From contig CM075655.1 of assembly GCA_037953625.1 (NCBI GenBank), forward strand, positions 28,786,001-28,850,000: a stretch of DNA of 64,000 nt, in the 5' to 3' direction. A model generated the notes under the pieces. The model was not told the DNA's origin, ran no database searches, and worked only from the letters and a program-made list of their open reading frames with translations. The position numbers and the translations under genes are program-made. This document shows, piece by piece, positions 10,097 to 22,008 of this stretch (position 1 is the first letter of the stretch; every line of letters starts with the position of its first letter). This DNA is from Crotalaria pallida (lineage: Eukaryota > Streptophyta > Magnoliopsida > Fabales > Fabaceae).

Positions 10097-13000
10097 CATG
10101 AACCTTAGTTCATTTTAAACACATTTCTAAGAGTCCATCTAGCTCTTAGAAAAGAGAGAGAGAGAGAGAGAGGGCCGTGAGTGAGAAGAGGAAGAAGATG
10201 AGGAGATCAAGCCTAAACCTAAGACCTCCCTTGAAGATCTAAGAACTTAGAAGCTAGAAGACCTTGATTTGGTGGGTGATTTGAAGAATCCTAGAAGTTT
10301 AGAGTTAGCCTTGGTTTGTAACATTGTAATCTTCATTCTTTCTTGCACGTTTGATTTTATGGCCTTGTGATCTTTATTTTTCTTTGCATGTATCATCTAT
10401 GCTTTGATCTTGAATTTCAAGAGTCAAATGAACTTGTAAAACACTCAATCATGAACTTTATGATTCGGCCATGACTAAAAGATTAGGTCTTGATGCTTTT
10501 TAATTTGATCTAAGTCATTGCATGTTAATCTCATGATTAGAAAAGTTGATTTGAGTGGGTGAAAGGTTTTGATTTTGTCTTGATCTTTGAAAAAGTTTTG
10601 TTCTTGAGGTTTGCATGTGATTTTTGAACAAAAAGATTTGACCTTTCTACAATGCATGTCACGATTTTGGTCCTTTCTTGTTTAAAGTGATTTTCGATCT
10701 TTGATTTGTGACTTTATGTTGAACTTATGACTTGATTTGTAAGAGCAAAATACATGCATGTTGTTTTTAAGCCTTGATCATGAATAATTGTGTTCAAAAG
10801 TTTTGATCTTTGACTTGTAACCCTTCTTGTCATGGTTTTGCTTAAAATTTGTGCTTAGAATTATTTATTTGCCTTGATCCTCTCATGCATGTGATGAGGT
10901 GTGGTTGATCTTGGAAAAAGCTTTGATCTTGATTCTTGCATGTTAAATTTGAGTGAAAAGATGTGACTTTCTTTGATGCATGCCACGGTTTTGAAAAGGA
11001 GATTAAAGAAACAAGCTTTAAAATGATTTTGAGTAAAAACATGATTTAATCTAAGTAATTGATCTAGTGCATGTGGTATTTTTGTGAAGCATGATTCGGC
11101 CATGCTTAATAAAAATGGGATTCATGCTTTTTATTTTATGAAAAGTTGATGCATGTATATCTTAAGGTTGGATTTAATCATTTCAAGCACATGCATATTG
11201 ATTTCTTCTTGATTTAAGAATTTCTAAAGTGTATGAAAAAATTAAAGTGAAAACTTGATATGAAGTGATGATGATGTCACGGTTTCATGCTTAGAAAAAG
11301 GAAACAATATTTTAATTTTGTGTAAGAAAGTGCATGATTTGATCCATGAATCTTAATTTTTGCATGTTGAAAAATGGACCAAAAACCTTGTCTTGACCAT
11401 GAGGAGTTCTCGGCCAATGCATGCCATTTAGACTAGGATTCTTTTTCATGAAGTGACATAAAAGTAATGAGTGTGTTTTGTGAAATAATACTAAGTTAAT
11501 GTGTTTGAAATTGTATTGTGACAAATTATTTCCTATTCGGTTTTTGATTAAAGGTAAAGGAAACTTTGTTTTATAAACTTAAAAATGCAAGTTGATGCTT
11601 GAACATGATTAAATTGTTTGGAGAGTATAAAGTCTTTATGTTTGGCTTATTTCTTGACTATGTTCGGTTTTGCATGGATAGGTGTTTGAGTGACTTTATT
11701 ATTTAAAAATGAACTTGCATGATAATGTTTCAAGTTGATTAAGTTGATTTAAAGTGTTTGAATTAGCAATCTTTGATTTATTTTCTTGGGATAATTCGGT
11801 CCCTTTTTAATAAAGTAGGTAAATATGAAAATGAATTATTTTGGAAACGAATGTGAGTTGTATGTTTGCTTTGATGATTAGTTAATGAGATATATGTCTT
11901 AATTGAATTAATAAAGTGTTACTTGATTAGTAAATATGTATACTCACTTGAATAATTTAAAGTCATGTGACTACGTGAATGGATGTTTGTTGTTTGTGTA
12001 TGTTTGGAAAAATATTTGAATATATATTTGATTTGTTAAATTAATTGATTTCGAAAAAAGTTCGATGTGATTTATTTGAGATTGTTGGGTTGTGTTTATG
12101 GCTGTCCAAGATTTGTTTTATGACAAAAGCTTGAGTTTTAAAGTGTTGATTTCAAGTTAAAGAAGTATTTAAAGTAAAAATGTTTTTACGATGTTTTCGG
12201 ATTTTCGTTAAAGTGATTTTGTGAAGTAATTCCTTGCTGTCCAGATTTGTTTAAAATTGATCCTACACTTTAAAAATGTGTTCATGTGATTTAAAGCATG
12301 GTTTTCAAGTGGTATTTGAAATGGGAAAAAGCCGGATTAAAAACGGTGAATTTTTCGGTGTTTTCGAACAAGGTTCAGGTGCTGTCCAAGATGGACCAGC
12401 AACCAAACCAATTGATTCCAATTATTTTATTAGACATTTTTCAAATGGTTTTGAAGTACTTGAAGTACTAGAAAATATTAGGATTGTTCTGAGAAAACAA
12501 TTATGTTTTAAGTCCCCCGAAGAAGAACGAACTGTGTTTGAATTAAGGAAATATTTTCTCAATACAAGTTAATAACAAAAATGTGTTTTATTTAATACGA
12601 GGAATGTTAAGACGAGGGATTGGGGCAGCTGGCAGCGACAAGGATCCGTGGAGATCGAGCGAATTTAAATTGCTGGACCTGAGGTGAGAGAGAAGCTTTC
12701 CTAAGACACCGTGGTATTTAGGTGATTTATTAGGACGTTCTGGATCAGCTCAAAGATCGGAACTTAGTGGTTCTGAGTCAGTAGTATAGTGGCAATTGTT
12801 TGTGTTGTGTGGCCACTTATACGAAGGAGACAAAGACCATGTATTGTTGTGTGATAAATTTGTGTGTTAATGATGTTATATAGCATGCTTTTGTTTATTT
12901 ATTTAATTATGCATGATGATATTTAAATTATTGATTAATATGAATAGCATGCTGATGGACGTCTGTTACGTCCTAATAATGAAAATGAAATGAATAAGTT

Positions 13001-13289
13001 TGTGAAAGTAAAAGACACAAAGAAAAGAAATACCCCCTGTTTGGCCTAAGTCCTTATGTGGTAAGGCAGCCTTGATAAGATATTAAGAAAACAAATAACG
13101 ATAAGAGATATGAGAATGATTGGAAAAGAGATAAAGAGTTAAGATTGGGGAAAGATTTGATGACGTTGATGAGGTCGAGCCAGAGCTGGGGAAAGTAAAG
13201 TTGTTTATTGAAACAAGATGTGATCTGAATGGAGCTTGGCTCCTTTGTTGATGTGGTTGGAATGAGACTTGTGTTGAGTTGAAAAGAGA

Positions 13290-13800
13290 TTTTAAGAATG
13301 CTTGTAAAGTGTTTTTTGAGAAAAGTTTGCGAAATGAGAATTTTTGAAAAAGAGTTTACGAAATAAGATTTTTTTAAGAGAGTTTACAAAATGGGATTTT
13401 TGCGAAAGTTTATGAAAAGAGATTTTTGAAAAGATTTACAAATAAGATTTTGTAAAAAGTCTATGAAATGAGTTTTCGAGAAAAGTTTGTGAAATACGAT
13501 TTTTAACAATTTTGTGAAATGAGATTTTTAGAAAATTATGAAAGGAGATTTTTAGAAAGTTTGTGAAATATGAATTTTTGAAAGTTTGTGAAATGAGACC
13601 TTGATGAAGTTTTGCAAAATGAGATTTTTGAGGAAATTATAAAAAGAAGTGATTTTGAAAAAGTTTATGAAGCAAGATTCTGAAAAAGTTTATGGAACAA
13701 GATTTTGAAAAAGATTATGAAATGCGATTTCGTGAAAGATTATGAAATGAGATTTTGTGAAAGTTCATGATTTGAGATTTTGAGAAAGATTGTGAGATGA
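13290..13800 (+). repeat. Degenerate tandem repeat, GAAATGAGATTTTTG-like units
   Basis: About 18-20 imperfect copies of a 25-32 bp unit made of (GAAATGAGATTTTTGA) plus (GAAAGTTTATG) follow each other. Units differ in length and carry many substitutions, so the array is old or poorly homogenised. Confidence 0.75.
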
Positions 13801-14093
13801 GATACAAGTTTGCCGATGCGAACCCAGCTCTGTGCTATGTTGAGAAAAGAAAGGAACAGTGATGTTGAAAGATAGCGGTCGGGACTCGTCGAAGGGATGC
13901 ACCAAGGATGGGATGACCATTAGGCTAATTAAACACTAAAAGACTTTTAAAAGACATTAACAAATGCGAACGCGGTGAGCTATGAGTGTGATGTCGAAGT
14001 AGTGGAGAGGAAGGTACCCCGGATATCAGGGATATTCGGGTTGTGAATGCAATAGGGTAGGCTAGGGCGGTAAAACGTCATGAGGCCTTGAGT

Positions 14094-14345
14094 ACTATTC
14101 TAGGCGGAACGAATTCCATATGTGGTAACCAGACGTGGTGGGGACTGGGTCCTAATGTCGTGGTAAGTTATGCACCCGGAACTAGAATAGTGTTGTCACC
14201 CCTATGGCATTTCAGGAACAGTGAGAGGGACTGGAACGGGGCATCTGTGATTTGCCACTGTACCCGAGTTTTCTACAGTGAGCCTTGATTATATGATATG
14301 ATATGAATTGAATTGATTTGAGACTGTACCCGAGTTTTCTACAGT
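14094..14345. repeat. Hairpin cluster in the 6-kb LTR, including a 67-bp duplication
   Basis: There are four inverted repeats. ACTATTCTAG (14094-14103) pairs with CTAGAATAGT (14182-14191). GGAC-TGG-GTCC lies at 14142-14152. ACTGTA-(11 nt)-TACAGT occurs twice, at about 14257-14279 and 14323-14345, with the same loop (CCCGAGTTTTC). Confidence 0.75.
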
Positions 14346-14847
14346 TCTCCTGGCTTGGAGCCAATTGATGATGAGACAGCTGTCGTGCCCGCGTGGTAAA
14401 GGTCCTGTACTCCTGTTTGCTTCCGACTAGGTTGGGTGGATGACCGAGGAGATGTAGACGTGTGTGTTAACGACGAACGAAACGAGTACCTCGATGATTT
14501 TTCAACTCCCCCAATCATCGATGGTTATGGTTCGATAAGACTTGATAAAAAAGTTTAAAAGAAATAAAAAGATTGATAATATTACGAAGCAAATTCCCCT
14601 GGAATGTTGATGACAAGAAATGAATTGAGGAATGAAAGTGAAAGACTTGTAAGTGAGACTGAGAAAGTGATTGAGAAAGAAAGAATGTTTATGTTGAGAA
14701 ATGATAATAAGTTTGATAAGATAACGAATAAGGATAAGGATAATGATAATAATAATGATATGCGTGAATGTTGTGTTGTGTGTATGTTGCTTTGTTGTGT
14801 TTGTATTGTCTTGATATCTCGCCTACTGTAATCCCACACCGTCGACG

Positions 14848-15015
14848 ATGCGTCGTTCGGATCGCTTACTCTCTCCTGTTCGTTGGCATATCGGTGTTGC
14901 TAGTATCCCAACGGGCAGATGGAGCATTGTATGGAGATCACAACCTGGAAAAGGAATGGAAATGGATGGAAGCCTACCCCCTATGGCTGGGTATGGACTG
15001 GCTACACGCAGATAG
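14848..15015 (+). CDS. Small ORF in the 6-kb LTR with an IPxGxW motif (55 aa)
   Basis: ATG at 14848 opens a 55-codon Arg/Trp-rich ORF. It contains IPTGRW, which resembles the IPSGIW motif near the N-terminus of the Tekay LTR-encoded protein (shared pattern I-x-I/V-x-x-I-P-S/T-G-x-W). It then stops, while the next frame stays open in the 14919 ORF, so a frameshifted longer protein is possible. Coding status is uncertain. Confidence 0.25.
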   Translation: MRRSDRLLSPVRWHIGVASIPTGRWSIVWRSQPGKGMEMDGSLPPMAGYGLATRR

Positions 15016-15275
15016 TGATTCAAGATCCGGATCACGAACTGAGCGGAGTCAACTTGGAGCCGCATTTGGGACAAGTCACCGTACGAGGATACAGAAGCTA
15101 TGAAGAGAAGGTGCGGAATGAGACCCCGGTAAGCTCCACCACTCTATGTGGGGTGGAGTTAGAGTTGGACGACAATGAGAGAGCAGCGGCAGAGATGGTA
15201 CCACCTTCGGGAGCAAAGGAAGGGCGCAAGAAGAAAGGAAAACTTCATCCGGTGGTCTTTGACAGGAAGGTTTAG
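14919..15275 (+). CDS. 118-aa ORF near the 3' end of the 6-kb LTR, unknown
   Basis: ATG-initiated. The protein has a Trp/Tyr-rich start (WKPTPYGWVWTGY), a charged middle and a Lys-rich tail (GRKKKGKL). I recognise no family. It ends about 370 bp from the LTR end, roughly the place where Tekay LTRs carry their ORF. It overlaps the 14848 ORF in another frame. It could be a chance ORF in the more GC-rich 3' part of the LTR. Confidence 0.3.
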   Translation: MEHCMEITTWKRNGNGWKPTPYGWVWTGYTQIVIQDPDHELSGVNLEPHLGQVTVRGYRSYEEKVRNETPVSSTTLCGVELELDDNERAAAEMVPPSGAKEGRKKKGKLHPVVFDRKV

Positions 15276-15645
15276 GAATAATGTCTTTAGTTTAAGTTTG
15301 TTGTTAGTAACTTGAGTCAAGGATTACCGAGCCATGAGCCAATTATGTAACTAAGCCAAGTTTAAATTCTGTATTGTGGAGTACTTTATTTTGGGAAGAT
15401 CAAACAATGTAATCTTTTGGGAACCGTCACGATGAGTTTGAAACCAAATCATTTTTCCATGATAAATGTTTTTGGGAGACTCAAGTAAGTATGTATACGT
15501 TTTGGTAACAACTCGGTTTTCAGTAAAAGAATGATAAGTGCAACAATGACATCTCAACAACGTTTAAAAAAAAAATTGGCCTCATTTTTGGTAACTTTAC
15601 GAATAAAAGATGGTTATTTCGGGTTACGAAAATCGGGCTGTTACA

Positions 15646-16541
15646 TACTTTGCATTGAGTATCCAAGAAAAATGCCTTCGTCGGCTTTAGAGTCAAACTT
15701 GCCGACGTGGCTCTTACCGTTGTTTAAAATGAACACCTTACATCCAAAAGCATGAAAATATGAAATATTTGGCTTTAGCCCTTTAAGAGGCTCGTAAGGT
15801 GTTTTATTTAAATGCGGTTGAACTAGAATACGGTTTATGACATAGCAAGCGGTATTAACCACATCAGCCCAAAAGTAAGAAGGAACCTTTGACTCCTTAA
15901 GCATCGTTCTAGCTAGTTCCTCTAAGACTCTATTTTTCCTTTCTACAACTCCATTTTGTTCCGGAGTTCTAAGGGCTGAAAATTGATGATCTATCCCATA
16001 CTTTTCACAAAAAGCGTCAAACTTTGCATTTTCAAACTCACCACCATGGTCGGTTCTAATAGTCACGATTTTTAAATTTAGTTGTTTTGAATGAGCTTGG
16101 CAAATTTCTTAAAACATTTATAAGTCTCACTTTTAGCGGATAAAAACAATGTCCATGTAAATCTCGTATAATCATCTACCATCATAAAACCATAGTAATT
16201 TCCACCAAAACTTCTCACTTGTGATGGGCCAAACAAATTCATATGGATCAACTCCAATGGTTTTGTTGTGCTAATCACTTATTTATTTTTAAAAGAACTT
16301 TTGACTTGTTTGCATTTCTTATACGGATCGCATTTATTACTAAGTTTTTGCGAAGTAAACGATTTATTTGACCTACATTAACATGTGCTATACGCCTATG
16401 CCAAAGCCTTACCTCATAATCATTAGTTTTAAAGCAAGTAGAAATCAAAGAGGTAATTTCATCCAAATCAATCAAATACGTGTTATTAGAACGTTTCCCA
16501 ACAAACTTTATACTATGATCTACATCACTTTGATTATGCAA
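15646..16541 (-). pseudogene. CopB Pol, GAG-pre-integrase and integrase core (damaged)
   Basis: Ty1/copia integrase region. The pre-integrase motif LWHRRIAHVN with a nearby His/Cys pattern lies at about 16400, followed by the core with HMNLFGP, MMVDDYTRF, then TDHGGEFENAKF and SALRTPEQNGVVERKNRVL, which holds the second catalytic Asp and the Glu. It continues toward RT with KTPYEPLKG and FHAFGCKVFILN. Stop codons and frameshifts separate the pieces at 16275-16278 and 16066-16078. It ends at the TACTT duplication of the 6-kb solo LTR and resumes at 9557. Confidence 0.9.
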
Positions 16542-16832
16542 ACATCAGAGGTAAAGGTAACATTATTTCCTATGTCACATAATTGACTAATGCTTAACAA
16601 GTTATGCTCTAACCTTCTACTAATAAGACATTATCAATGACAATATTAGAAGTGTTACCAATTTTACCAACTCTGAGTATTCTTCTTTGTTATTATCTCC
16701 GTAGGTGACATGTTCTTTCTCCTTCGTAGTGAGTTCAATGATGTGAGATCGATCACCGATCATGTGCCTCGAGCACCCGCTATCAAGATACCATCCTTTG
16801 TCCTTGATGCTGAGGCATACCTACAATGAGAA
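16542..16832 (-). pseudogene. CopB protease region (decayed)
   Basis: Between the gag zinc knuckles and the integrase, the minus strand still encodes a recognisable copia protease start (GWYLDSGCSRHM around 16750-16790, with the DSG active site), followed by several stops. No continuous frame is left. Confidence 0.7.
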
Positions 16833-18421
16833 TCAATTTATAGATTTAGGTACCCAAATTGCTTTGGGTCCTTGATTGTTAGTTTGTGGATTCTCTCCTT
16901 TGACAATCCAAATGTACTCCTTCTTAGGTACATCAAATCTTTTAATTTTGCAAACATTTGAAGTGTGTCCAAACATTCCACAATAAAAACAAGTTGGCAT
17001 TTTAGAGAAATTGATTTTTGAAAAATCATCAACTTTCTTGTAGGACATCTTCCTTTTGGTAGTGTAACCTAATCCGGTTCTATTGGAAAAGTCTCTTTGA
17101 GTATATAGCATCTCATTCAAATTTCTCCTACCTCTGGTGAAAGTGGCAAGCTTGTTTTTCAAATCATTTAACTCTTTTTCATATAACTTGCACTTTTCAC
17201 AAGTGGAGGGACCTTTGAGATAGAAGCACAATCACATGTTGCATTAGCATATATTAGATCAAGAGTCTCATTTTGAAGTGTCAACTCATCAATTTGTTTT
17301 TACATTTCAGAAATTTTTTCTTCGTACTTCAAAACAAGTTTCTTACATTCCCTTTCTTATATTCTTTGTGCATGTCAACATAATCACCATATAACATATC
17401 ATAAGTGGGGGAAGTACATGAATCGGAATCAGAATCTATTTCATGATTAGAGGTGATCTCCCTTGAGCTAGATTGCTCAAGTGATTCGTTACTTGAAGAA
17501 GACTCTCCATCATGCTTGGTCATGAGACATAAGTTTGCCAACTCATCTTCAGATGTGCTTGTGTTTGCTTCATCCTCCGATTAATCCCATACAATGTAAG
17601 CTTTCTTTCCTTTGGGATAAGTGTTCTTCTTCTTGTCATACTCGGCTTTCTTAGCATTTTGAGGACAATTGGACTTGTAGTGTCCTGGTTTCCCACACTC
17701 ATGACAAATAACCTTCTCCTTGTGGTTCTTAGATATTTGAGGTGCATCCTTGGTATCTCTTGATTTAAATTGATTGAAGTTGCCTTTCTTCTTTAGGAAC
17801 CTACCAAGTTTCTTCACCAAAAGTCCAAGTGTTTCATCATCTATATCGGAATCGGATTCTTCCGCTTGAGAAGATTCATCTTGAGCATTCAAAGACTTTG
17901 TGCTTGATTTTAGTGCAATGCCCTTCTTCTTCCTATCCGAATCCTCATGCATAGACAACCTTCCAAGTTCCATCTCGTGCTCTTGTAGCTTTCCAAACAA
18001 GGTTGCAAGGTCCATTTCATCCAAGTCTTTTGACTCCATAATAGCGGTAACCTTCGGTTGCCATTCCCTGCTTAAACACCTTAAAACCTTGTTAACAACT
18101 TCAGAATTTGTAAACTTTTTATCAAGAGCAATAAGATGATTTATGATATGAGTGAAACGTCTTTGCATGTCACTTATTGATTCACCAGGCAACATGCGAA
18201 AAAGTTCATATTCATGCATTAAGGTATTTAGTCTAGCACGTCTAACTTCACTTGTCCCTCATGAGTGACTTGAAGAATAACCCACATTTGCTTAGCATTC
18301 TTACATTGTGAAACACGGAAAAATTCATCATAAGAGAGAGCTGAAGTGATGATGTTCTTAGCTTTCAAATCGTATTGTACCTTTTTCTTATCCTCATCAC
18401 TCCAACTTGCTCTAGGTTTTT
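16833..18421 (-). pseudogene. CopB Gag, central and C-terminal part (damaged)
   Basis: SIRE-like copia Gag. It contains the UBN2-type core (MHEYELFRMLPGESISDMQ, NHLIALDKKF, LSREWQPKVTAI), a Lys/Asp/Ser-rich stretch, a CCHC knuckle CHECGKPGHYKSNC near 17680, and a second CCHC-like motif CFYCGMFGHTSNVC near 16970. Stops occur at 17580 and near 17329, and a 1-nt shift near 18250 relative to the CopA2 gag breaks the frame. The N-terminal piece is at 26884-27075; the break is the composite insertion starting at 18422, after the run of Ts that encodes the AAA AAA codons. Confidence 0.9.
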
Positions 18422-20733
18422 TGTAACACCCCGATTCTTATTTATAAAATAGCGAATAAAAGTTTATAATTAAAATAAGGGACTCAAAAATTTCCTTTTC
18501 ACAAAGCAAGTTTAAAAATGGTGTAGGGCATCCAATCACAATATAAACAGCATAAATTAAAGTTTCCTTCTTTCAACTCTTCCGTTGCGACACTCTGATC
18601 TTCAAGCTCCTTCACATTCACCTAAAATGTTAACCACTAAGGGTGAGACCTTTTCAAAACATAGTGAATTATAGGATAGTAAACAGTTCATAATAAAAAG
18701 AATAATAATCAAATCAAGCCATGGTCTCACAACTTGCATCACATTCACTTAACAGGGTAACATTCATATGTTATCAAATTCCAATTGCATTTCATTTTCC
18801 ATCTTCATTTCCTTTCATTTTCATTTCCATTGTATGTCTCCTCAGGTCAGAGGCCTACATACAAACCTTATTCCTTTTCACTTTCTTTCTTTTTTTCCTT
18901 ATTTCCCTTTTTCCTTTGCACCACTAGGATTTTGATGCACCTGCTAGGCAATTGGCACACCCGCTAGGGATTTTACACCTGTCAAGACTTTACACCCATT
19001 AGGCATCACCCGTTAAGACTATGCTTATTAATTTACTTATTTCATTTCCCTTAATTCCAGTCCACATTTTATTCCTTTTTAGTTATGCAATGAATTGATC
19101 CATTGGCACACCGACGCCTAACGGGGCATTTGGACCTAATGGGCCATTGCCTGATAGGCAATTGGCCCTAGCAGGACTAATTGTAACACCTAGCAGGGCA
19201 CCTAGTGTGCCGATGTATCCAAGGATCAATCGCACTGCATTCCCTTTTATTTAGATTTATATCTCATATTCTTGTTTTAAAACATACAAGTCCTTTTCCT
19301 TAATCAATATTTCAACCAAAAATTATCAAGTGATACAAGTCAAATTCAACATACACACCATCTATCAAGTACTCAAATAATTGCAAGTAACATCAAAGGT
19401 TCACATTTATCATTTTCAAGCGTATATATACCCATTTAGCACTTAGTCTGCATAACTATTCTCAACAGATATCACTAACGATTAGCCATCAACAAATAGC
19501 AAACATGTCAATCGACATACTTAGGTATGTCTCAGAGTACCAAGTCAGTCAACATACTTAGGTATGTCTCAGAGTACTATAATATAAGTCAGCTCCCTAG
19601 GGTTCTTCACTTCCTACTTTAGTAACATACAAAAGGGATTTACCATAACTACATCAATTAATATAAAATCAACCAAAAATACACTAATCACCCCTAATCC
19701 AACTCTAAACCAGTACTATTTTGTTACTCACAACCCAATTTAACTATTAATCCCAAATTCTATTATAAACTCTAACTATCCCTAACTCAAAGTGTGGAAA
19801 AGTGTCTCCCCTTATCTTGGAGAGAGAAGAGGCTCGATTGAAGCTCCAAGGACCTTAAATCTACCCTTGATCTACTCGGATTCTCGCTCCCTTGACCGAT
19901 CTCCACTTCGTTCTTGAGATTGGAGGAGGGAGAAAAGCCCTAGGAGAGAGAGAGAGGGAGCTTCAAGGAGGGAGAGAGAGCCACCAATGGAAAGGAATGA
20001 AGAAGAATACATGAAGGAGGTGGGGTTTTCCATGGGTAAAGGATTGGAGGTGAGGATTTGAGTGATTGGTGATTATTGGGGGTGATATAGGTGAGGGAGA
20101 GAGAAAACACCATTGGAGGAGAGGGAAAGCTTGGAAACAAGAGGGAGGAAGTGATTATGTGTAGGATCTAACCCAAAAACCAAGTTTAGATCTATGGGAG
20201 AGGCTTGGATATGGAGTTTGAGGTGTCTGAGGAAGGCTAGGGCGTGTGGTGCATGGAGGGAGGGAGGTGGTGCGGAGAAAAATGAGGAAGAGGGAAGCTG
20301 GTGCAGGTTTTATAGAGCTGGTGCGTTTTTTGCAACACCCGCGCGCCTGGGCATAGCGCCATGCGCGCCTGCGCGTACCACGAATCACTGATGCGCGTTT
20401 TGCTTTTTCTCGCGCGCCTGGGCGTCTAGTGCATCGCGCCTGAGCGCCAGCGCTCCTGAGCTGGTGCATCTGATGCACCCTGGTGGGCTTGGGCGCACCG
20501 GCTTGTGCCTAGGCGCACCGAACGCCCCGAATCGTCGATTTTCTCCCTTTTCGACCCGATTCTAAGGCTCCTAACCCTTCCTAAAACTAAAACAAACACC
20601 CAAAACATTAAATCACATTCCAAACATAAAGAAATCATAATTCCATAATATTAAACACATAAATAACAAACACCGAAAATCGAACGAACTAAAAACCGAA
20701 TTCTAAACTTAACTCTTTTCTAATACTCGATCT
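18422..20733 (-). mobile_element. W-family LTR, 3' part (minus strand)
   Basis: It begins TGTAACACCCCG on the plus strand, which is CGGGGTGTTACA at the LTR 3' end in its own orientation. The first few hundred bases match the reverse complement of the 3' end of the W solo LTR at 29461-32014 (for example GCGACACTCTGATCTTCAAGC). It is interrupted at 20733 by CopA2 and resumes at 26030. TTTTT precedes it (18417-18421) and recurs at 26878-26882. Between 18940 and 19211 it holds hairpins such as TTGCCT-GAT-AGGCAA (19147-19161) and GGCAC-CTAGT-GTGCC (19197-19211). Confidence 0.75.
20341..20522. repeat. GC-rich repeated boxes, 20-22 bp apart (W LTR)
   Basis: GCGCGCCTGGGC-like boxes occur with CGCCT at 20344 and 20366 (22 bp) and at 20415 and 20437 (22 bp), then GGCGCACCG at 20492 and 20512 (20 bp). 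The GC content contrasts sharply with the AT-rich flanks. Similar boxes occur in the Z and Athila LTRs. Confidence 0.7.
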
Positions 20734-22008
20734 TGTTGGAAAACTACAATCGGTGGTTGAAACAACTAGGAACACTAGGAGAACACCTAGAAGGGGGGGT
20801 TGAATAGGTGTTAAAGAAACTTTGAAAGATTTTCGCAAGAAATAAATCTAAACAATTAAAACCAATGAAAATCAATCAATTAACAAATATTATATGAGAG
20901 ATTAAGCGGAAACAATCAACACCAATATTCTTATTGATTCACCTAGGTTATGAAAATGATTTTCCCTTTATCAATTTTGCACAATAAAGATTCAATTCAA
21001 TCAAATATAGAAAAATCACTTTTTCTAGGTTTTCAATCAAGAACACAATTAATAACAAGAATTGTAAAGAGTAAGAGTTTAGAGATACGACACAGTGATT
21101 TATCCTGGTTCACTTTCATCCACTTGAAAGCTACTCCAGTCCCCTCTTCAACCAAGAGAGATTCTTCACTATGAGGAATTAGAGTTTCTCAAATTACAAG
21201 TAAATGCCTCACAAGACTTCCTTCTTGCTAGCCTACAAGAGATACCACACCCTTGCCTTGTAACCCTATTGATATCTAATCTAACCTGTACTTGCTTGTT
21301 GATAACCCCACAACAAGTCTTCTTTGCTTGCTTCACTCACAAGACTTCCAAGTACTTTGAGATTCTTCAAAGTGCCTTCCAAATGCTTGATGAAATGCTT
21401 CTTCAAGACTTTCAACTAAACTTGCTTGATTCACAAAATCAAGGCTTCCTTTGTTGTAGAATGTTTGCCTCTTGCAATGATTACAACTCAATAGAAAACA
21501 AAAACAATCCTATGAATCTCTTTCAAAAGCTATGAAATATCAACATGAGAGATTCAAGGTTCTTGATCAAAGAATATAAAAATGAGAGCTTTGATCTTGA
21601 GAGAGTGAGAGAGAATAGTGTGGCTTTGATTCTTTGTAAAATTGTGTATCAAAATGATTCTAGTTGATAGAAATGATTAGGAAAAGGTTTATATAGAATA
21701 CCCAAAAGTTGGAGCAACTTAGAATAGCATTTGAGAAGTGAAAACCGTATTTAAAACAGTTACAGACCCTGTTTACTCGAGTAAAATAAGTGTTACTCGA
21801 GTAATACGAAAGCTGCATAAATTTCACTCGAGTGAAAAAGGTTTTACTCGAGTAAAAGTTCAGATAATCGATTATCAAAAGTTTGGTAATCGATTATCAG
21901 TACAAAATACACTGTTAATCAATTATCAAAATCTGTTAATCAATTATTAACATTAAAAATCACTTAAAACTTGTTTTCTCAAAAACTAAACCTTTTCTTT
22001 CAAACCTT
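20734..22008 (-). repeat. 3' LTR of CopA2, truncated at its U3 start
   Basis: Nearly identical to 24481-25737 by eye. Homology ends at CTTTCAAACCTT. The corresponding part of the 5' LTR continues about 290 bp to the ...GGATCTTACA terminus. The deletion therefore removed the U3 start and the LTR/PPT border. Confidence 0.85.
21774..21945. repeat. Paired CTCGAG and ATCGAT palindromes (CopA2 3' LTR)
   Basis: CTCGAG at 21776/21796 and 21827/21847 (20 bp each); ATCGAT at 21867/21889 (22 bp); the decayed pair ATCAAT at 21918/21939 (21 bp). Two core types coexist in one LTR, but each pair is homogeneous. Confidence 0.9.

Larger units (their letters stand above)
9558..15645 (+). mobile_element. 6.1-kb solo LTR inserted in CopB pol
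   Basis: The termini are TGTGACGACCCG and CGGGCTGTTACA, and a 5-bp target duplication TACTT flanks it exactly (9553-9557 and 15646-15650). There is no internal gag or pol, no second LTR and no primer site, so it is best read as one very long LTR left by LTR-LTR recombination. A TATATAAGG promoter at 10088 sets the orientation as plus. From about 10.1 to 13.3 kb it is AT-rich with degenerate ATGCATG-containing repeats. LTRs of this length are known for Ogre/Tat and some chromoviruses; I cannot assign the family. Confidence 0.85.
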
